Below, in pieces: positions 10,310 through 20,857 of a stretch of DNA of 64,000 nt (its first letter is position 1; every line of letters begins with the position of its first letter). Origin of the DNA: Ascoidea rubescens DSM 1968 (lineage: Eukaryota; Ascomycota; Saccharomycetes; Ascoideales; Ascoideaceae). The stretch covers positions 744,001 to 808,000 of the forward strand of contig NW_017962918.1 in the NCBI RefSeq assembly GCF_001661345.1. Reading direction: 5' to 3'. Position numbers and translations under genes: made by a program. The notes below the pieces were generated by a model that did not search any database, was not told where the DNA came from, and saw nothing but the letters and a program-made list of their open reading frames with translations.

Positions 10310-13300
10310 TCACACCAACACTGCCAAATCGTTGTTTTTGGTGATGGTGAGCTCCTTTTTCGCCACAAAGTCGTCCTCATCTCGCTGGCCATCCCTCTCA
10401 TGTGCTTTTCTCTCTCTGTAAGCATCAGACCTCGTTTTCTTGTGCTCGTCCACAATGTTTTCCACCTTTAAGTTGTCCAACTCCATCAAGGGCAATGGTG
10501 CTCGCGAAATTAGCAACCTCGACTTGAAATCGCTGATGTCTCGGATTGTCTCTCCACTGGGATAGAGATCAAGATATGACTGGTCCAATTTAGAGATGAC
10601 TGTTGGTGTAATATCACTCACAACGTCCGTAGCCTTTCCTTTACTCTGCTCTTGTCCTAGTTTCGACGATGCAAATGAATATCGTAAGTCTGACAAAATA
10701 CTGTACACCTTATCATTCATATTAAGTATCCTCGATGGCACCTGGCTTTCCTTCCCATTACTTGTATTGCCATCATTATCTTTGTAGCTCTCTTTGTAAT
10801 CGTCTTTCTCATTGATATGCTTATCAATTATCTCGCTCAATCTATCATTGGAAATTATTATATCTTTCAATAACAAAGAATTCTTTATCGCAGACTTAAT
10901 GATTTTTTTGTAATTCTTAATGTTGTCCTCCTTTTTAGAACTATCGCAGTTATGCAAATGAACTGTCAACTTGGCTCGAATCGAACTCTTTGGTGAAATG
11001 TAATAAAGATAAAAATACAACAAGTCCTTTCTCGTTAAATTTTTCAAAATCTTCAAATAATCAATTAAATTGATAAAATCAAAATACCCAGACTTGATAT
11101 GATTCCAATAAAAATAATACTCCTCTCTCATGTTTTGAAACTTGATCAATAAATCATTTGAAATCTTGTTAATCAAACTTTGAAACTCATCCCTAGTCAA
11201 ATTCCTCAAATAATTCTCAACGATCGTAATCAAAAACTTGTCGATTCTCGACTCCAAAAACTCTGTAGGCAATTCACTCTGAATTAACAACCTCAACCCA
11301 ATTGTAGTCCTAGTTGATCTCAAGCCCACTGTCATTATATACCCCAATTGCTCTCTTGTTCTTAGCTCATTAAACATCAAATCATCCATAATATCACTCA
11401 ATATATACAACAAAACCCTTGACGTCTTGTCTTCTTTAATCCCACATTGAATATAACAATCAATACACGATGATGATAATTCTCTATTAATCAATCGGAG
11501 ATTATAATTATCTCCCTGATACAATATCAACGATCTTCCCAATATTTTCTCACTAGATGTTAATGATTGATTATTTTCACAGAGATTCTTCTTTATCAAT
11601 TTATTAATTGTATTACAATCCTTGATGGAAAAATTCCCATAAATAAAACACTCAAACGAAAACTGTTCAAATGGATTATAATTCTTAAAATTATTAAACA
11701 TCAATTGATCTAATGATCGCAATTTCTCATCAATATTCCACGAATTCTCATTCAAAAGACACGATGAATAAATATCAATCTGATTAAATGGCTCAGTCAA
11801 CTTGAAATTCTTGTATATCCTTTCTAAATTACTCTTGTGTCTATTAAACTCCTTTTCACTCATACTAATATAATTATTCAAACTATTTTCAATCTTAACC
11901 AATTTTATAATGCTCTCCAATAAATTTATCAATTTCTCATTATATCCATTAATCTGTAAATAAAATCCGTTGTAACTGGGTTCAAAATTAAAATACAACC
12001 CAGATAAATTGGCTTCATACCGTAATACCTCACAAAGCTCATTAATATACTTGATAAAAATATTGCATTTGATCGAATTGATAGGCGAATTATGTGACGA
12101 TGGATTTCGAATCAATAATCCAACATACCCTTTAGGAACACTATTATTCTGCTTTAGCCATGTACGTCCAAACTCACTACTCTCAAACAATATTGGTGGT
12201 TTATAATTGTTCAAATATTCCATTTCGTCTTGCTCATCAATTAATCTTTGAGTTTCCTCACTAACTTCAGTTTGATTATTACTATTATTATTATCACTTA
12301 GATTGTTCATTTGCTCATTTTTCGTTTGTAAATTTGTTGAAAATGATGAACTTGAAGCTACAATAGCCTTTCGAATATTTTCATCATATTTATAATGAAG
12401 CAATTCTTTATCTGGTAACCTCTTAAATTCTTGTGGCAAAAATCGATTTGGTAATGGCAATGAAAAACAACTTCCATTTTTTCTTATCATTCTAATAACC
12501 TTTCTAGAAAAGCTTTTACTTAGTTTCTCAACTGAATATCTGGTATTTAAATATGGCTCCTTTCTATAAAGATGATGCGAATTATTCTTACTAACCAACA
12601 AACATCTAAAATTTCGAATATTAAGAAACTTATTTCCAAATTCTTTAATTTCATTTTCCCGAAATCTTTTCAACAAACACGACCCTAAAATATCCTTTCT
12701 TAAAATAAAATTATCCTGTAATAAACTTGCTAAAGATGATGTGGTCTCAATTTCAGATATCTTTTGTCTGCATTTGAATCTACCATATTCCATTATTTTC
12801 AATTCATTGTAAATCCACCTTTGAGGTTGAGTTTTTTTTAACAATTCAATATAATTAAAAACATATCCAACAACTTCATCATATTTTTTAAATCCTTCAT
12901 TGGTCAATTGAATTATGATTTTAAATGAATCATCGTTATCTGATATGTGTGTTAATTCAACGCTTAATGAAGAAGCCAAACTCTCATTTTTTAAAAAGGA
13001 AATTAATGAACCATTACATTCGTGAGAAATTAAATGAATATAATACAGTGAAGGATTTGATTGATAAAATGGTCTTTGATCTAATATTGGAAAACAAATT
13101 CTTATTTCTTGAGTATCCATAACTGGTTTGATTTTAATTATAGTCCCTAATTCATCCTTTGTAATTGGATGTTCGTTATTATAATCATAAAAAGGAAGTT
13201 GATTGGAAATGTTTTTCAATGAACTAAAATTTTCTAAAACCAAATTCTGTACATAATCTAGAGATTGATTGCTTAATATAGTCAATTTCATTAATTTTGG

Positions 13301-14335
13301 AATGTAGTAATTTTTATAAAAATTCAAAGCGCATTCTTTAATGTTTATGTTATTTAACAATGGAATCTCGTGTAAAGTCTTGATATTACCATTTGAGAAA
13401 TTATGATAAGGATGATTCTTATTTGAAATTTTTTTTTCAACTTGTCTTATTTTCCAGGAATCGTTTTTAGTGATTTTAGCAAATTCACTATCAACACTCT
13501 GAATTTCTCTTTCAATTACACTTTTGTTGATTAATTGATTGTTTATATCATTGTTGTTAATATTATTAAAATAAGTTGAGAATTTTTTCAAGGATAATTC
13601 AAAGTTCTCATTTAGGATATCATAATGATAATTTGTTTCTTCATCAGAAGTAAAAGCATTTGATGTACCAAGATTGTCATCGATAAAAGTCTCAAATTCA
13701 TTTTCAACACTACTTGTGAATTTCACATTTGAAGGAGTATTAGACGCAGGATCTTCACTATTGTTATAACTAGTCATAAACAAGACATGTTCACACAAAT
13801 GAGCTAAACCAGGCAAATTGGGTGGATCTTGAAACCTACCAGCTTTAACACTTATAGAGGCGGAAGATTTTTGAGTAGTTTCGTCATGAATCAATAAAAC
13901 CTCAAGACCATTTTTAAGTTGAATGATTCTGTAAGATCGATTGTCAACATCAGGCTTTGATATGTCATTGATAATTTTCTTGATTCTTGGGTCTGGTGGT
14001 GGATCTTCAACAATGCTAAAATTTATAGGATTGGTTGAATAAAATCTTTTAAAAGAGATAGGTGAAGAAGATGAAAAATAGTTCTGATGATGAAAAGGGT
14101 TGTTTTTAATTGAAAATTTGTTTAAATTATGGTAAAAGTGTTTTTGGGTCTTGATATCTGGCCTATTACTTCTGTCATTGAGATAGTAATTGCTTGAATT
14201 GAGATTGTAATTGAGTTTAGTTGGAGTTTCTTTTATATTTTTTAAAAGAGAGGATGCATAGAATGGCACACTCTTAATTATAGGTAATAAGTACGATATA
14301 GAAGTTGAAGAATGATTTAGTATGCTGAGAGACAT
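10310..14335 (-). CDS. STE23: Insulysin-family (M16A) metallopeptidase, Ste23/Axl1 type
   Basis: A 1341-residue zinc peptidase with the inverted motif HLCEH (His179, Glu182, His183) and the third ligand Glu284 in QSVDSEF. The local contexts KNDSWKIRQVEKK, NHPYHNFSNGNIKTL and LRTREQLGY are those of Ste23 and human insulin-degrading enzyme. Yeast members process a-factor N-terminally (Axl1, with Ste23 as backup). It is longer than S. cerevisiae Ste23 (1027) or Axl1 (1208). There are about 110 extra N-terminal residues rich in Ser/Asn/basic residues, which might be a mitochondrial leader. An Asn/Ser-rich insert lies near 660-700, and a C-terminal extension of about 130 residues is encoded partly in GC-richer DNA. 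The closest matches are Ste23-like, but Axl1 cannot be excluded. Confidence 0.82.
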   Translation of the reverse strand: MSLSILNHSSTSISYLLPIIKSVPFYASSLLKNIKETPTKLNYNLNSSNYYLNDRSNRPDIKTQKHFYHNLNKFSIKNNPFHHQNYFSSSSPISFKRFYSTNPINFSIVEDPPPDPRIKKIINDISKPDVDNRSYRIIQLKNGLEVLLIHDETTQKSSASISVKAGRFQDPPNLPGLAHLCEHVLFMTSYNNSEDPASNTPSNVKFTSSVENEFETFIDDNLGTSNAFTSDEETNYHYDILNENFELSLKKFSTYFNNINNNDINNQLINKSVIEREIQSVDSEFAKITKNDSWKIRQVEKKISNKNHPYHNFSNGNIKTLHEIPLLNNINIKECALNFYKNYYIPKLMKLTILSNQSLDYVQNLVLENFSSLKNISNQLPFYDYNNEHPITKDELGTIIKIKPVMDTQEIRICFPILDQRPFYQSNPSLYYIHLISHECNGSLISFLKNESLASSLSVELTHISDNDDSFKIIIQLTNEGFKKYDEVVGYVFNYIELLKKTQPQRWIYNELKIMEYGRFKCRQKISEIETTSSLASLLQDNFILRKDILGSCLLKRFRENEIKEFGNKFLNIRNFRCLLVSKNNSHHLYRKEPYLNTRYSVEKLSKSFSRKVIRMIRKNGSCFSLPLPNRFLPQEFKRLPDKELLHYKYDENIRKAIVASSSSFSTNLQTKNEQMNNLSDNNNSNNQTEVSEETQRLIDEQDEMEYLNNYKPPILFESSEFGRTWLKQNNSVPKGYVGLLIRNPSSHNSPINSIKCNIFIKYINELCEVLRYEANLSGLYFNFEPSYNGFYLQINGYNEKLINLLESIIKLVKIENSLNNYISMSEKEFNRHKSNLERIYKNFKLTEPFNQIDIYSSCLLNENSWNIDEKLRSLDQLMFNNFKNYNPFEQFSFECFIYGNFSIKDCNTINKLIKKNLCENNQSLTSSEKILGRSLILYQGDNYNLRLINRELSSSCIDCYIQCGIKEDKTSRVLLYILSDIMDDLMFNELRTREQLGYIMTVGLRSTRTTIGLRLLIQSELPTEFLESRIDKFLITIVENYLRNLTRDEFQSLINKISNDLLIKFQNMREEYYFYWNHIKSGYFDFINLIDYLKILKNLTRKDLLYFYLYYISPKSSIRAKLTVHLHNCDSSKKEDNIKNYKKIIKSAIKNSLLLKDIIISNDRLSEIIDKHINEKDDYKESYKDNDGNTSNGKESQVPSRILNMNDKVYSILSDLRYSFASSKLGQEQSKGKATDVVSDITPTVISKLDQSYLDLYPSGETIRDISDFKSRLLISRAPLPLMELDNLKVENIVDEHKKTRSDAYRERKAHERDGQRDEDDFVAKKELTITKNNDLAVLV

Positions 14336-15320
14336 TTGATTATGGTACAGGAAAGACTGGCTGGATCTTTTATATGTGATTCTTTATTTGCAGTTTGATA
14401 TTAGGTATTGTTTTTTTATATTTGTATAGGTTTTAGTATGAAAATAAAAAGAGATGGAAAGATAATTTATATACAGTAGAGGTTATATTACAAGTGATAT
14501 ATTATACTAGGATAGTAGAAACATGAATAGTGAAATCTACTATTTGAATCTGAAAGACTTTGAGTATAATACAATATAGTATGATAAGATCGATTATTTT
14601 AAAGAATAGTGATAAAATAACTTAAGTTAAGTAAATTGGGTAGATTTTTATTATTATATTGCAATTTTTCTGTAGTTAAATGAATAATGCACTTATAATG
14701 CGAATCAGTTTTTTTTGAAACGGTACAAATAAAAATAGTCAGAATTTTTAATGCCCCAGTGGTTTTCATGTCCAAAATAGATATTTAATAGATAGATTTA
14801 GCAAGATTAACTAGAATGATGAATATGACGAATCACAAGTTATTTCTCAGTTGATAGAAGGCTAAGATTATCAGTTTATTAAAGGGACAAGAACCCAAAG
14901 GTAATCAGTTGTCTCCATGGGAAAATTCAATGAGCAAATTGGCAGTTCTGTCAATTACAAAAAAAAAAAAAATGTGCCCCACTAATCTACAAATAACAGT
15001 ATCAGAACTGAGCAGCATATTTCTCCTGGCACAGCTTCGACATGTAAAATTTTGACACATCCTTTATGTCCCTGAAAAATCTGTCAGCAAAAGAAGCAAA
15101 CGCATGCGCATGCATTAAATGCAAACCATGCAGGGGATGCACTTATACAGCATGGTTCACAATCCACATCGCTGGATCTGCACCCACCTGACTTTGTTTT
15201 TGCTGCTTCAAATTAACAGCTGAAGCAACAGCTGGGGATTGTTTACCGTCGCAGACATCGTCACTGATAGGATAAGGAATCAAGAGATAATAAGATAGCC
15301 CCAATAAAAATAAATCGAAC
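14336..15320. other. Divergent intergenic region peptidase/V0 subunit f
   Basis: AT-rich on the peptidase side, with a GC-richer patch at about 15000-15200 containing GCATGCGCATGC. No gene seen. Confidence 0.5.
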
Positions 15321-15860
15321 ATGAAGCCAGTTGTTTCTGTGTGTATTTGATGTCAATTGAAATTGAAGTCGCTGAAATGACTGAAACAATTGGTATCCAT
15401 TGAAGTTAAGATTCACCCAAATGCTACGAACTGTTACTAACACTAGTGAATTTTGTTGTTATTCAAGCCATTTAAAGCTTACTTTTGCACAGTTGTATCT
15501 GCTTTTGGTATTGTTATATTGACAGTATTGGGTTATTTGTTCTATACCGGCCATGAATCAATGATGGGTTCAACATCTGATCCTGAGAATGGAAAAGAGT
15601 AAGCATTATTATTATTGTTATTAGCAGTAGTATTAGTATTAGTACTACTATTATGGTTGTTTTTTTTCCAGTGTATTTGGAGAATGGTTGAAATACTAAC
15701 TGATGCTTTAACTTTTATTTTTTTGCTTTCATCCATTTTTCATTTCAATAGAGTCGCTAAAACATTATGGACTACTGCTGTTGTTTACCTTGGATTTTTA
15801 CTATTTTGCGGTTTTCAGATCGTTGTGATTAATAAGAATAACTCGGTTCAATTGCACTGA
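15321..15860 (+). CDS. YPR170W-B: V-ATPase V0 subunit f (YPR170W-B/RNAseK family), three exons
   Basis: Three exons (15321-15338, 15468-15598, 15752-15860) encode 85 residues, the same length as S. cerevisiae YPR170W-B. The product starts MKPVVS (MRPVVS in Saccharomyces). It then has the segment CTVVSAFGIVILTVLGYLF, the loop HESMMGSTSDPENG and a second membrane helix with LLFCGFQ, all closely matching that protein. Subunit f was recognised in cryo-EM structures of the yeast V0 proton channel and is related to animal RNAseK. Intron 1 has a GTGTGT donor, a TACTAAC branch site at 15435-15441 and a CAAG acceptor. Intron 2 has GTAAGC, a perfect TACTAAC at 15694-15700 and an ATAG acceptor. The GTGTGT donor is the weakest element. 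The gene is too fragmented for a plain ORF search. Confidence 0.9.
15339..15467 (+). other. Intron 1 of V0 subunit f gene
   Basis: Donor GTGTGT, branch TACTAAC at 15435-15441, acceptor AG at 15466-15467. Joins codon-exact between MKPVVS and PFKAYFC. Confidence 0.8.
15599..15751 (+). other. Intron 2 of V0 subunit f gene
   Basis: Donor GTAAGC, perfect TACTAAC branch at 15694-15700, T-rich tract and acceptor AG at 15750-15751. Splicing joins NGKE to VAKTLW in frame. Confidence 0.9.
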
Positions 15861-16459
15861 TTTCCAAGTTGTTACATATGCAATTTCATTATTAAGCCCT
15901 AATAAACAATGTTTTGAGCGATAGAAAGACTCCTCTTTTGAGAATCGAGCCATGGCCAATATTTCCTTTATTCGCCAGCCAATGAAAACACGGCATATTT
16001 CTATTTGTCATCTTTTTCAAACTCGAACGCCATGTCTGTGGAGCACCTGTTTAGGATAATAACCTCATATACCAATACAGTCAATATGGTTACATTTAGA
16101 TCGTTTACCGCTATGTTTTTTTATTCTATTACATGTAAATGATCGATTTCAAAAGTTTGGACATTGTAAAGTTTGTAGTTTGGACGTAATTAATAATCTG
16201 AAAGAAAAAAGAACATTGGACAAGTAAATTCCCCGAGTATTTTCTAGTCAACAACATTTTTTCTTAAACTCAGCTAATGATTATTATTATTATTATTGTT
16301 ATTCATTCACTAAGGGGGGGGATAAAGAAAATTATATAAGTGTAGGAAGATCCGTTTAAATTGATTATTTTCTTAATTTTTGTTTCTTTTACAATCTCGC
16401 TTGTTTTTTAATTATTTTATTATTTTATTATTTTATCCGAGTAGTTGATTAATATAATT
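15861..16459. other. CCP1 upstream region
   Basis: AT-rich spacer with a run of eight G at about 16313-16321 and a TATATAAG element at 16333-16340, about 120 bases before the CCP1 ATG. No gene seen. Confidence 0.5.
16333..16340 (+). promoter_or_regulatory. TATA-like element of CCP1
   Basis: TATATAAG about 120 bases upstream of the CCP1 start; positional assignment only. Confidence 0.4.
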
Positions 16460-17599
16460 ATGGCAACACTTAATCCTTTATTTTTATCACCATTCAAGTC
16501 TAGTTCAAAGAAATATGTATATTCATTTGCCGGACTAGCTGCAACTGCTGTTTTTGCAGTTGCATATAATGAGAATGAAAAACGTTCTTATCAATATAAA
16601 TTCAATAACAACTATAGTAATAATAATAATAGTAATAATAGTAATAATGGCAGTAGTAATTTATTTAAAGCAGGATTTTTTGGATTTGGAGCAGCAAGTT
16701 CACCAATTATTTCAAACTGGCTTGCTACTGAAACCACACATACATTTAATGATTATCAAAAGATATATAATCAAATTGCCACGAAAATACAAGAAGAAGA
16801 TGAATGGGATGGAGGTATTGGATATGGACCAGTATTAGTTCGATTAGCCTGGCATTTATCTGGATCTTACGATAAAGATGATTATTCAGGTACTAAAGGA
16901 GGATCATATGGGGGTACAATGCGTCATAAATATGAAGCTAAAGATGCTGGAAACAATGGATTGGTTCATGCTCGAAGTTTTTTGAATAAGATCAAACAAG
17001 ATAATCCATTTATCTCAACGGGCGATTTATATACCCTTGCGGGAATAGTTGCAATTCAAGAGATGAATGGACCCAAAATTGGATGGAGAGCAGGTAGAAA
17101 AGATTTACCACCAAAGAACCAACCACCTCATGGCAGATTACCAAATGCTACGCAAGGTGCCGAACATGTTCGAGCAGTGTTTAATAGAATGGGGTTTAAT
17201 GATGAAGAAATGGTTGCATTGATTGGAGTCGGACATGCTATTGGTAGATGTCATAAGGAGAATTCAGGATTTACAGGGCCATGGACCTTTTCGCCCAACA
17301 TGGTTACCAATGAGTTTTTCAAGTTGATTTTGAATGAAAGATGGGAGATCAAACAACATTATGATGGAAATACGCAATTTGAGGATTCCAAGACACATTC
17401 ATTAATGATGTTGCCAACGGATATGGCATTGATATTTGATCCAAACTTTAAGAAAATCAGTGAGATTTATTCAAAAAATGAAAATTTATTGTTTAAAGAT
17501 TTTGCAAATGCATTTAAGAAATTATTGGAATTAGGGATTGAATTTCCAAAGGACACACCAACATGGTATTTCAAGACTTTAGATGAACAAGACGATTAA
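16460..17599 (+). CDS. CCP1: Mitochondrial cytochrome c peroxidase
   Basis: A 379-residue haem peroxidase of the intermembrane space that reduces H2O2 with electrons from cytochrome c. Active-site residues are in place: distal Arg128, Trp131 and His132 in RLAWH, proximal His259 and the radical-forming Trp275 (GPW). The 16-residue His-Trp spacing is the same as in the Saccharomyces enzyme. The N-terminus has a basic leader followed by a hydrophobic stretch (about residues 24-36), the bipartite sorting signal that Pcp1 cuts in yeast. An Asn-rich insert (about residues 48-66) separates leader from enzyme. One extra residue sits just before the proximal His (LIGVGHAIG, against LMGAHALG). The start is the ATG at 16460; the frame extends a few codons upstream without an ATG. 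Confidence 0.95.
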   Translation: MATLNPLFLSPFKSSSKKYVYSFAGLAATAVFAVAYNENEKRSYQYKFNNNYSNNNNSNNSNNGSSNLFKAGFFGFGAASSPIISNWLATETTHTFNDYQKIYNQIATKIQEEDEWDGGIGYGPVLVRLAWHLSGSYDKDDYSGTKGGSYGGTMRHKYEAKDAGNNGLVHARSFLNKIKQDNPFISTGDLYTLAGIVAIQEMNGPKIGWRAGRKDLPPKNQPPHGRLPNATQGAEHVRAVFNRMGFNDEEMVALIGVGHAIGRCHKENSGFTGPWTFSPNMVTNEFFKLILNERWEIKQHYDGNTQFEDSKTHSLMMLPTDMALIFDPNFKKISEIYSKNENLLFKDFANAFKKLLELGIEFPKDTPTWYFKTLDEQDD

Positions 17600-18492
17600 G
17601 GATGAGTATATAAATGAGATAATGATATTAGCTAATATAAATATTTACGATTATATAAAAAATTAATATGTATAAATACTAATATATATACATGGGAGTA
17701 CATTTTGAATTTATTAAGACAGTGAAGTTTGACATATCAACGGCCAGAATCAGCCAATGAAAGACCGTGAAATAGTAATCGTGGTGGGAACTGAGACGAT
17801 AAGGTATCGTGAGGTGCCGTGAGGTGTTTTGGGCTGCTGTTTATAATAGGGCTCTAACAGCAGCACTGTCTTATCTGGAGACAGGAAAAAAGAAACTGCC
17901 CAAAAAGATGGAAAAAACTAGAATTATTATTAAACTATTTATAGAGCAAACTCTAAAAAAAAATCAAAAAATTTTTACATCAAAAGGATAAAAAGTATGG
18001 GAAGTTAATTACTTTGTTTTGGATTTTAATCGGGTAGTACAACAATTTTGTTTCAAATTAGATTAGTAATAGATAAGAAATGTGAATGATTGACTTTTAA
18101 ACAAAATAATAAAATTTCTAGACTAAATGATTTGTTGCAATTGCAATAAAGTAGAAGCTACAGTTATTGAAAGGAAAAAGCTCAAAATTTATATTGAGGT
18201 AAAGAACTGAAAAAAATTGTAAGAAATTAGAAGAAAACCATTCTATAAATGTTATAAAAAATTAAAGATTAAGTTTTAAAATTATTGGAAGGCCAAACCA
18301 AAAAAAGGAGATTTAAAGAGAAGGAACGATGAAAATGAAAAGAATAAAAGTATTATGACTGAAAAAAGGTAGCAAGAAAATTATTAAAAAAACCCGTATG
18401 ATACAAACTTATTAAATTATAACTAATTTTGTTTTCTTAATATTGAAAATATTAAGAAGTATTATATTGATAATTTGAATGTATTAATGAAC
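17600..18492. other. Intergenic region CCP1/HOR7-like gene
   Basis: Convergent 3' flanks, AT-rich with many A tracts. No gene or RNA recognised. Confidence 0.5.
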
Positions 18493-18663
18493 TTATAATA
18501 ATAAAGCTACACCAGCAACGGCAACAGCACCTAAGAGGGCTGGTTTAACGCCAGAAGCACCAGAATCTGCTGGAACAGTGTCATTTGTGGTGTTGGAAGA
18601 GTTTAAGGCTCTGACCGAAGCAACAGCGGCTAAGGAGGCAACTAAGATTTGTTTGAATTGCAT
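18493..18663 (-). CDS. Tiny GPI-type secreted protein, Hor7/Ddr2-like
   Basis: A 56-residue reading frame shorter than common ORF cut-offs. Residues 1-19 form a signal peptide (MQFKQILVASLAAVASVRA) with an AxA-type end. Next come three back-to-back N-glycosylation sequons, at Asn21, Asn24 and Asn27. A small-residue stretch around Ser34-Gly38 suits a GPI omega site, followed by a hydrophobic tail ending AGVALLL. The mature peptide would be under 20 residues. Size, layout and the NSSNTT-like segment recall S. cerevisiae Hor7 (59 residues) and Ddr2 (61), stress-induced small membrane proteins. Codons are strongly biased (GCC, GTT, TCC, TTA), as in highly expressed genes. A TATAAATA element lies about 175 bases upstream. 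Homology to Hor7/Ddr2 is inferred from architecture. Confidence 0.72.
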   Translation of the reverse strand: MQFKQILVASLAAVASVRALNSSNTTNDTVPADSGASGVKPALLGAVAVAGVALLL

Positions 18664-18837
18664 TGTGAATTATTGTGCGAAAGTAAAGAGGTATAAGGTC
18701 AAAAGACAAAGATTAATTGGATAATTAATAGACTGATTTAGTGATATAGTAAAAGAACTGTATTCTAGTAGTTAGAAGGCAAGACAATTTGTAGATAAAA
18801 AAATAGACAGAGAAGCAAAAACGAGAGAAATGCGAGA

Positions 18838-18845
18838 TATTTATA
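18838..18845 (-). promoter_or_regulatory. TATA box of the HOR7-like gene
   Basis: TATAAATA on the minus strand, 175 bases before the small gene's ATG; a consensus TATA suits a stress-inducible yeast gene. Confidence 0.5.
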
Positions 18846-20790
18846 CAGAAGAAGGAGAATTCTGGAGTTCCCAATCCGGCACACAGCACTGAGGTTTATG
18901 GCCTCCCATGGCCTAATGGCATTTGATTTGATACAATTTACTGGTGTAGAACCAACTAGGCTATGCTGTTAAGCTCTGCTACTAAGCTCTGTTGGTTGTA
19001 TGTGCTACTGGTCTAAGTTGCAACATTTCTCTTGCAAAAGACAAACCAAAAAAATTTTCAAAGTGTAAACAAACAAGGTGAAAATTACTATGCGCCACTC
19101 TTTTCTTTCTTTTCTTCACGCTTCGGCATGTAATTAATGCGCGCTCTTATTACTCATTTTACGAACCATTTCCCTCAGCATCATTCTGCTCTGCAGCTCG
19201 ACCCATGGCATGTTATTATCACACAACACCTTACCCATCACTCGCAAAAAATCATACAATAAAGCGCAGTCCACTTCAAAGAACCGTCTTTACTATCCTT
19301 ATTATCATCTGGACAGTTTTTCTGGGAACATCCTCCTACACTGTTGCTCTGCTGAGTGTTTTCTGGTAACCGCATTTCATCACCAGGAGATCCTGGCTTT
19401 GTAAGATCAAAGGTCTCCTCTCCTAAACCAGCTGGGTCGCGAACCATTGTGAGAGGCTATTGTGAGAGGTTCTCGCCATTGAACGTGCTTATTTATAGAA
19501 CACGCTGCCATGTGATTGGCTGTTTTCAGCGATCCCGTGCTGCGCCATTAGGTCTAGGCTCTGCTTTGCACCTGTCGCCCATCGGTCGCCCTGTTGGTGA
19601 GAACAGATCCACAAAGTGAAAGCAGACAGAAATTCGCAGCTGGAGCAGCAAAACCAGAAAACCCAGAACAACTTGAAAAAGGAAGCACGGAAAGAAAGCG
19701 TACAAATAGCGCTGAAAAAGAAACCAAAAATGCCCCACCGGCGCCCACCGTATTGTTCCACGCGGCTCGCTTCACCGCTTTTTTTCGCCTGGAGTTTAGT
19801 GGGACGGAAGGGCAGTCCGCTCTCCGCGCTTAGTCAGCGGCGCTGCTTTTGCTCAATATGATTGCTTGATCGGGACGGTCCTGTTTCTTCCCAAATGGGC
19901 TGCTTTTTGAGCCGATTCAGACGTTGCGCCACAGCTGGAAATTAGCTGTTCTGACTCAAAAAAATCGCACTTTAGTAACTCTTAGCGGTTTTTAGTGACT
20001 GATCTTTCTTAATATGAGAATACCTCCATTGAAAGAGCACTTGTTTGATTCCATTTATATCCACTTTTTTGTTGGAGGTTTTAGGCTTATCAAACTCTAT
20101 CCCATGGATTAGCAGCATGAGCAATCCGATCATAATTGCTCTACAATTGGAAATTCAATTGAGCTCTATTTTCTACTCGTTCATTGAATGTATCGAAATA
20201 GGGCAGGTCATATAATAGAAAAAATTGACAATTACCCAGCCTGGCATACTAACTTTAGAAACAAAGACTCTAACCGTTTTCTTATTGTCCTTTTTTGACT
20301 GATTTTCTGACTGATTTTCTACTGGTTTTCTACTGGTTTTTGACTGTTTTTGACTGTTTTTGACTGTTTTTGAATGAGTTTTTTTGACTTTTCTTTGGTT
20401 ATTTTATCTTAAAGTTTGCAATTTTTCAAACTTCTCATTTTCCAATTTTCATTTTTCGTTTTACATAAACTTCATCTTAGAGAAAATGTAAATGTCCCCT
20501 TTGCTTGAAAATCAATATCCAATTTTCTTCAAACTAGTTTTTCATATGTCCTCCTAAGAGTTTCAACTATTCTTATGCATTTATTGTCTTCAAACCAGAA
20601 TTGTGGTTTTACATTTCTCTTATTTTTTTTATTGTTAACCGCACTCTAGATATGAAAAACAGATCTTAAACCTAAATGTAAAGAAAAAAAAATTAAAGCA
20701 ATGATTATTCTAATTTATGTCAATTTACTTCAAAACAATATACCTATACTAATACTTATACACCAAAAAAATAAAATATAATAAAATATA

Positions 20791-20857
20791 ATAAAATAAA
20801 ATAAAATAAAATAAAATAAAATAAAATAAAATAAAATAAAATAAAATAAAATAAAAT
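20791..20857. repeat. (ATAAA)n microsatellite
   Basis: About thirteen tandem ATAAA units, preceded by imperfect copies from about 20772. Confidence 0.9.

Noticed and set aside
9369-10471. Long plus- and minus-strand frames between the hydrophilin-like gene and the peptidase
   Set aside because: They overlap one another, one overlaps the peptidase C-terminus antisense, and none resembles a protein family; explained by base composition.
15377-15492. Alternative first exon for the V0 subunit f gene (MTETI, donor GTATCC)
   Set aside because: It splices in phase, but loses the MKPVVS...CT sequence that matches the Saccharomyces homologue and the exact 85-residue length.
19238-19447. A 69-codon minus-strand frame (MVRDPAGLGEETF...) with a TATAAATA about 45 bases upstream and a repeated CCTCTCACAAT leader
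   Set aside because: It lies in a GC-richer island where equally long or longer frames occur on both strands, an upstream ATG precedes it out of frame, and I recognise no family.
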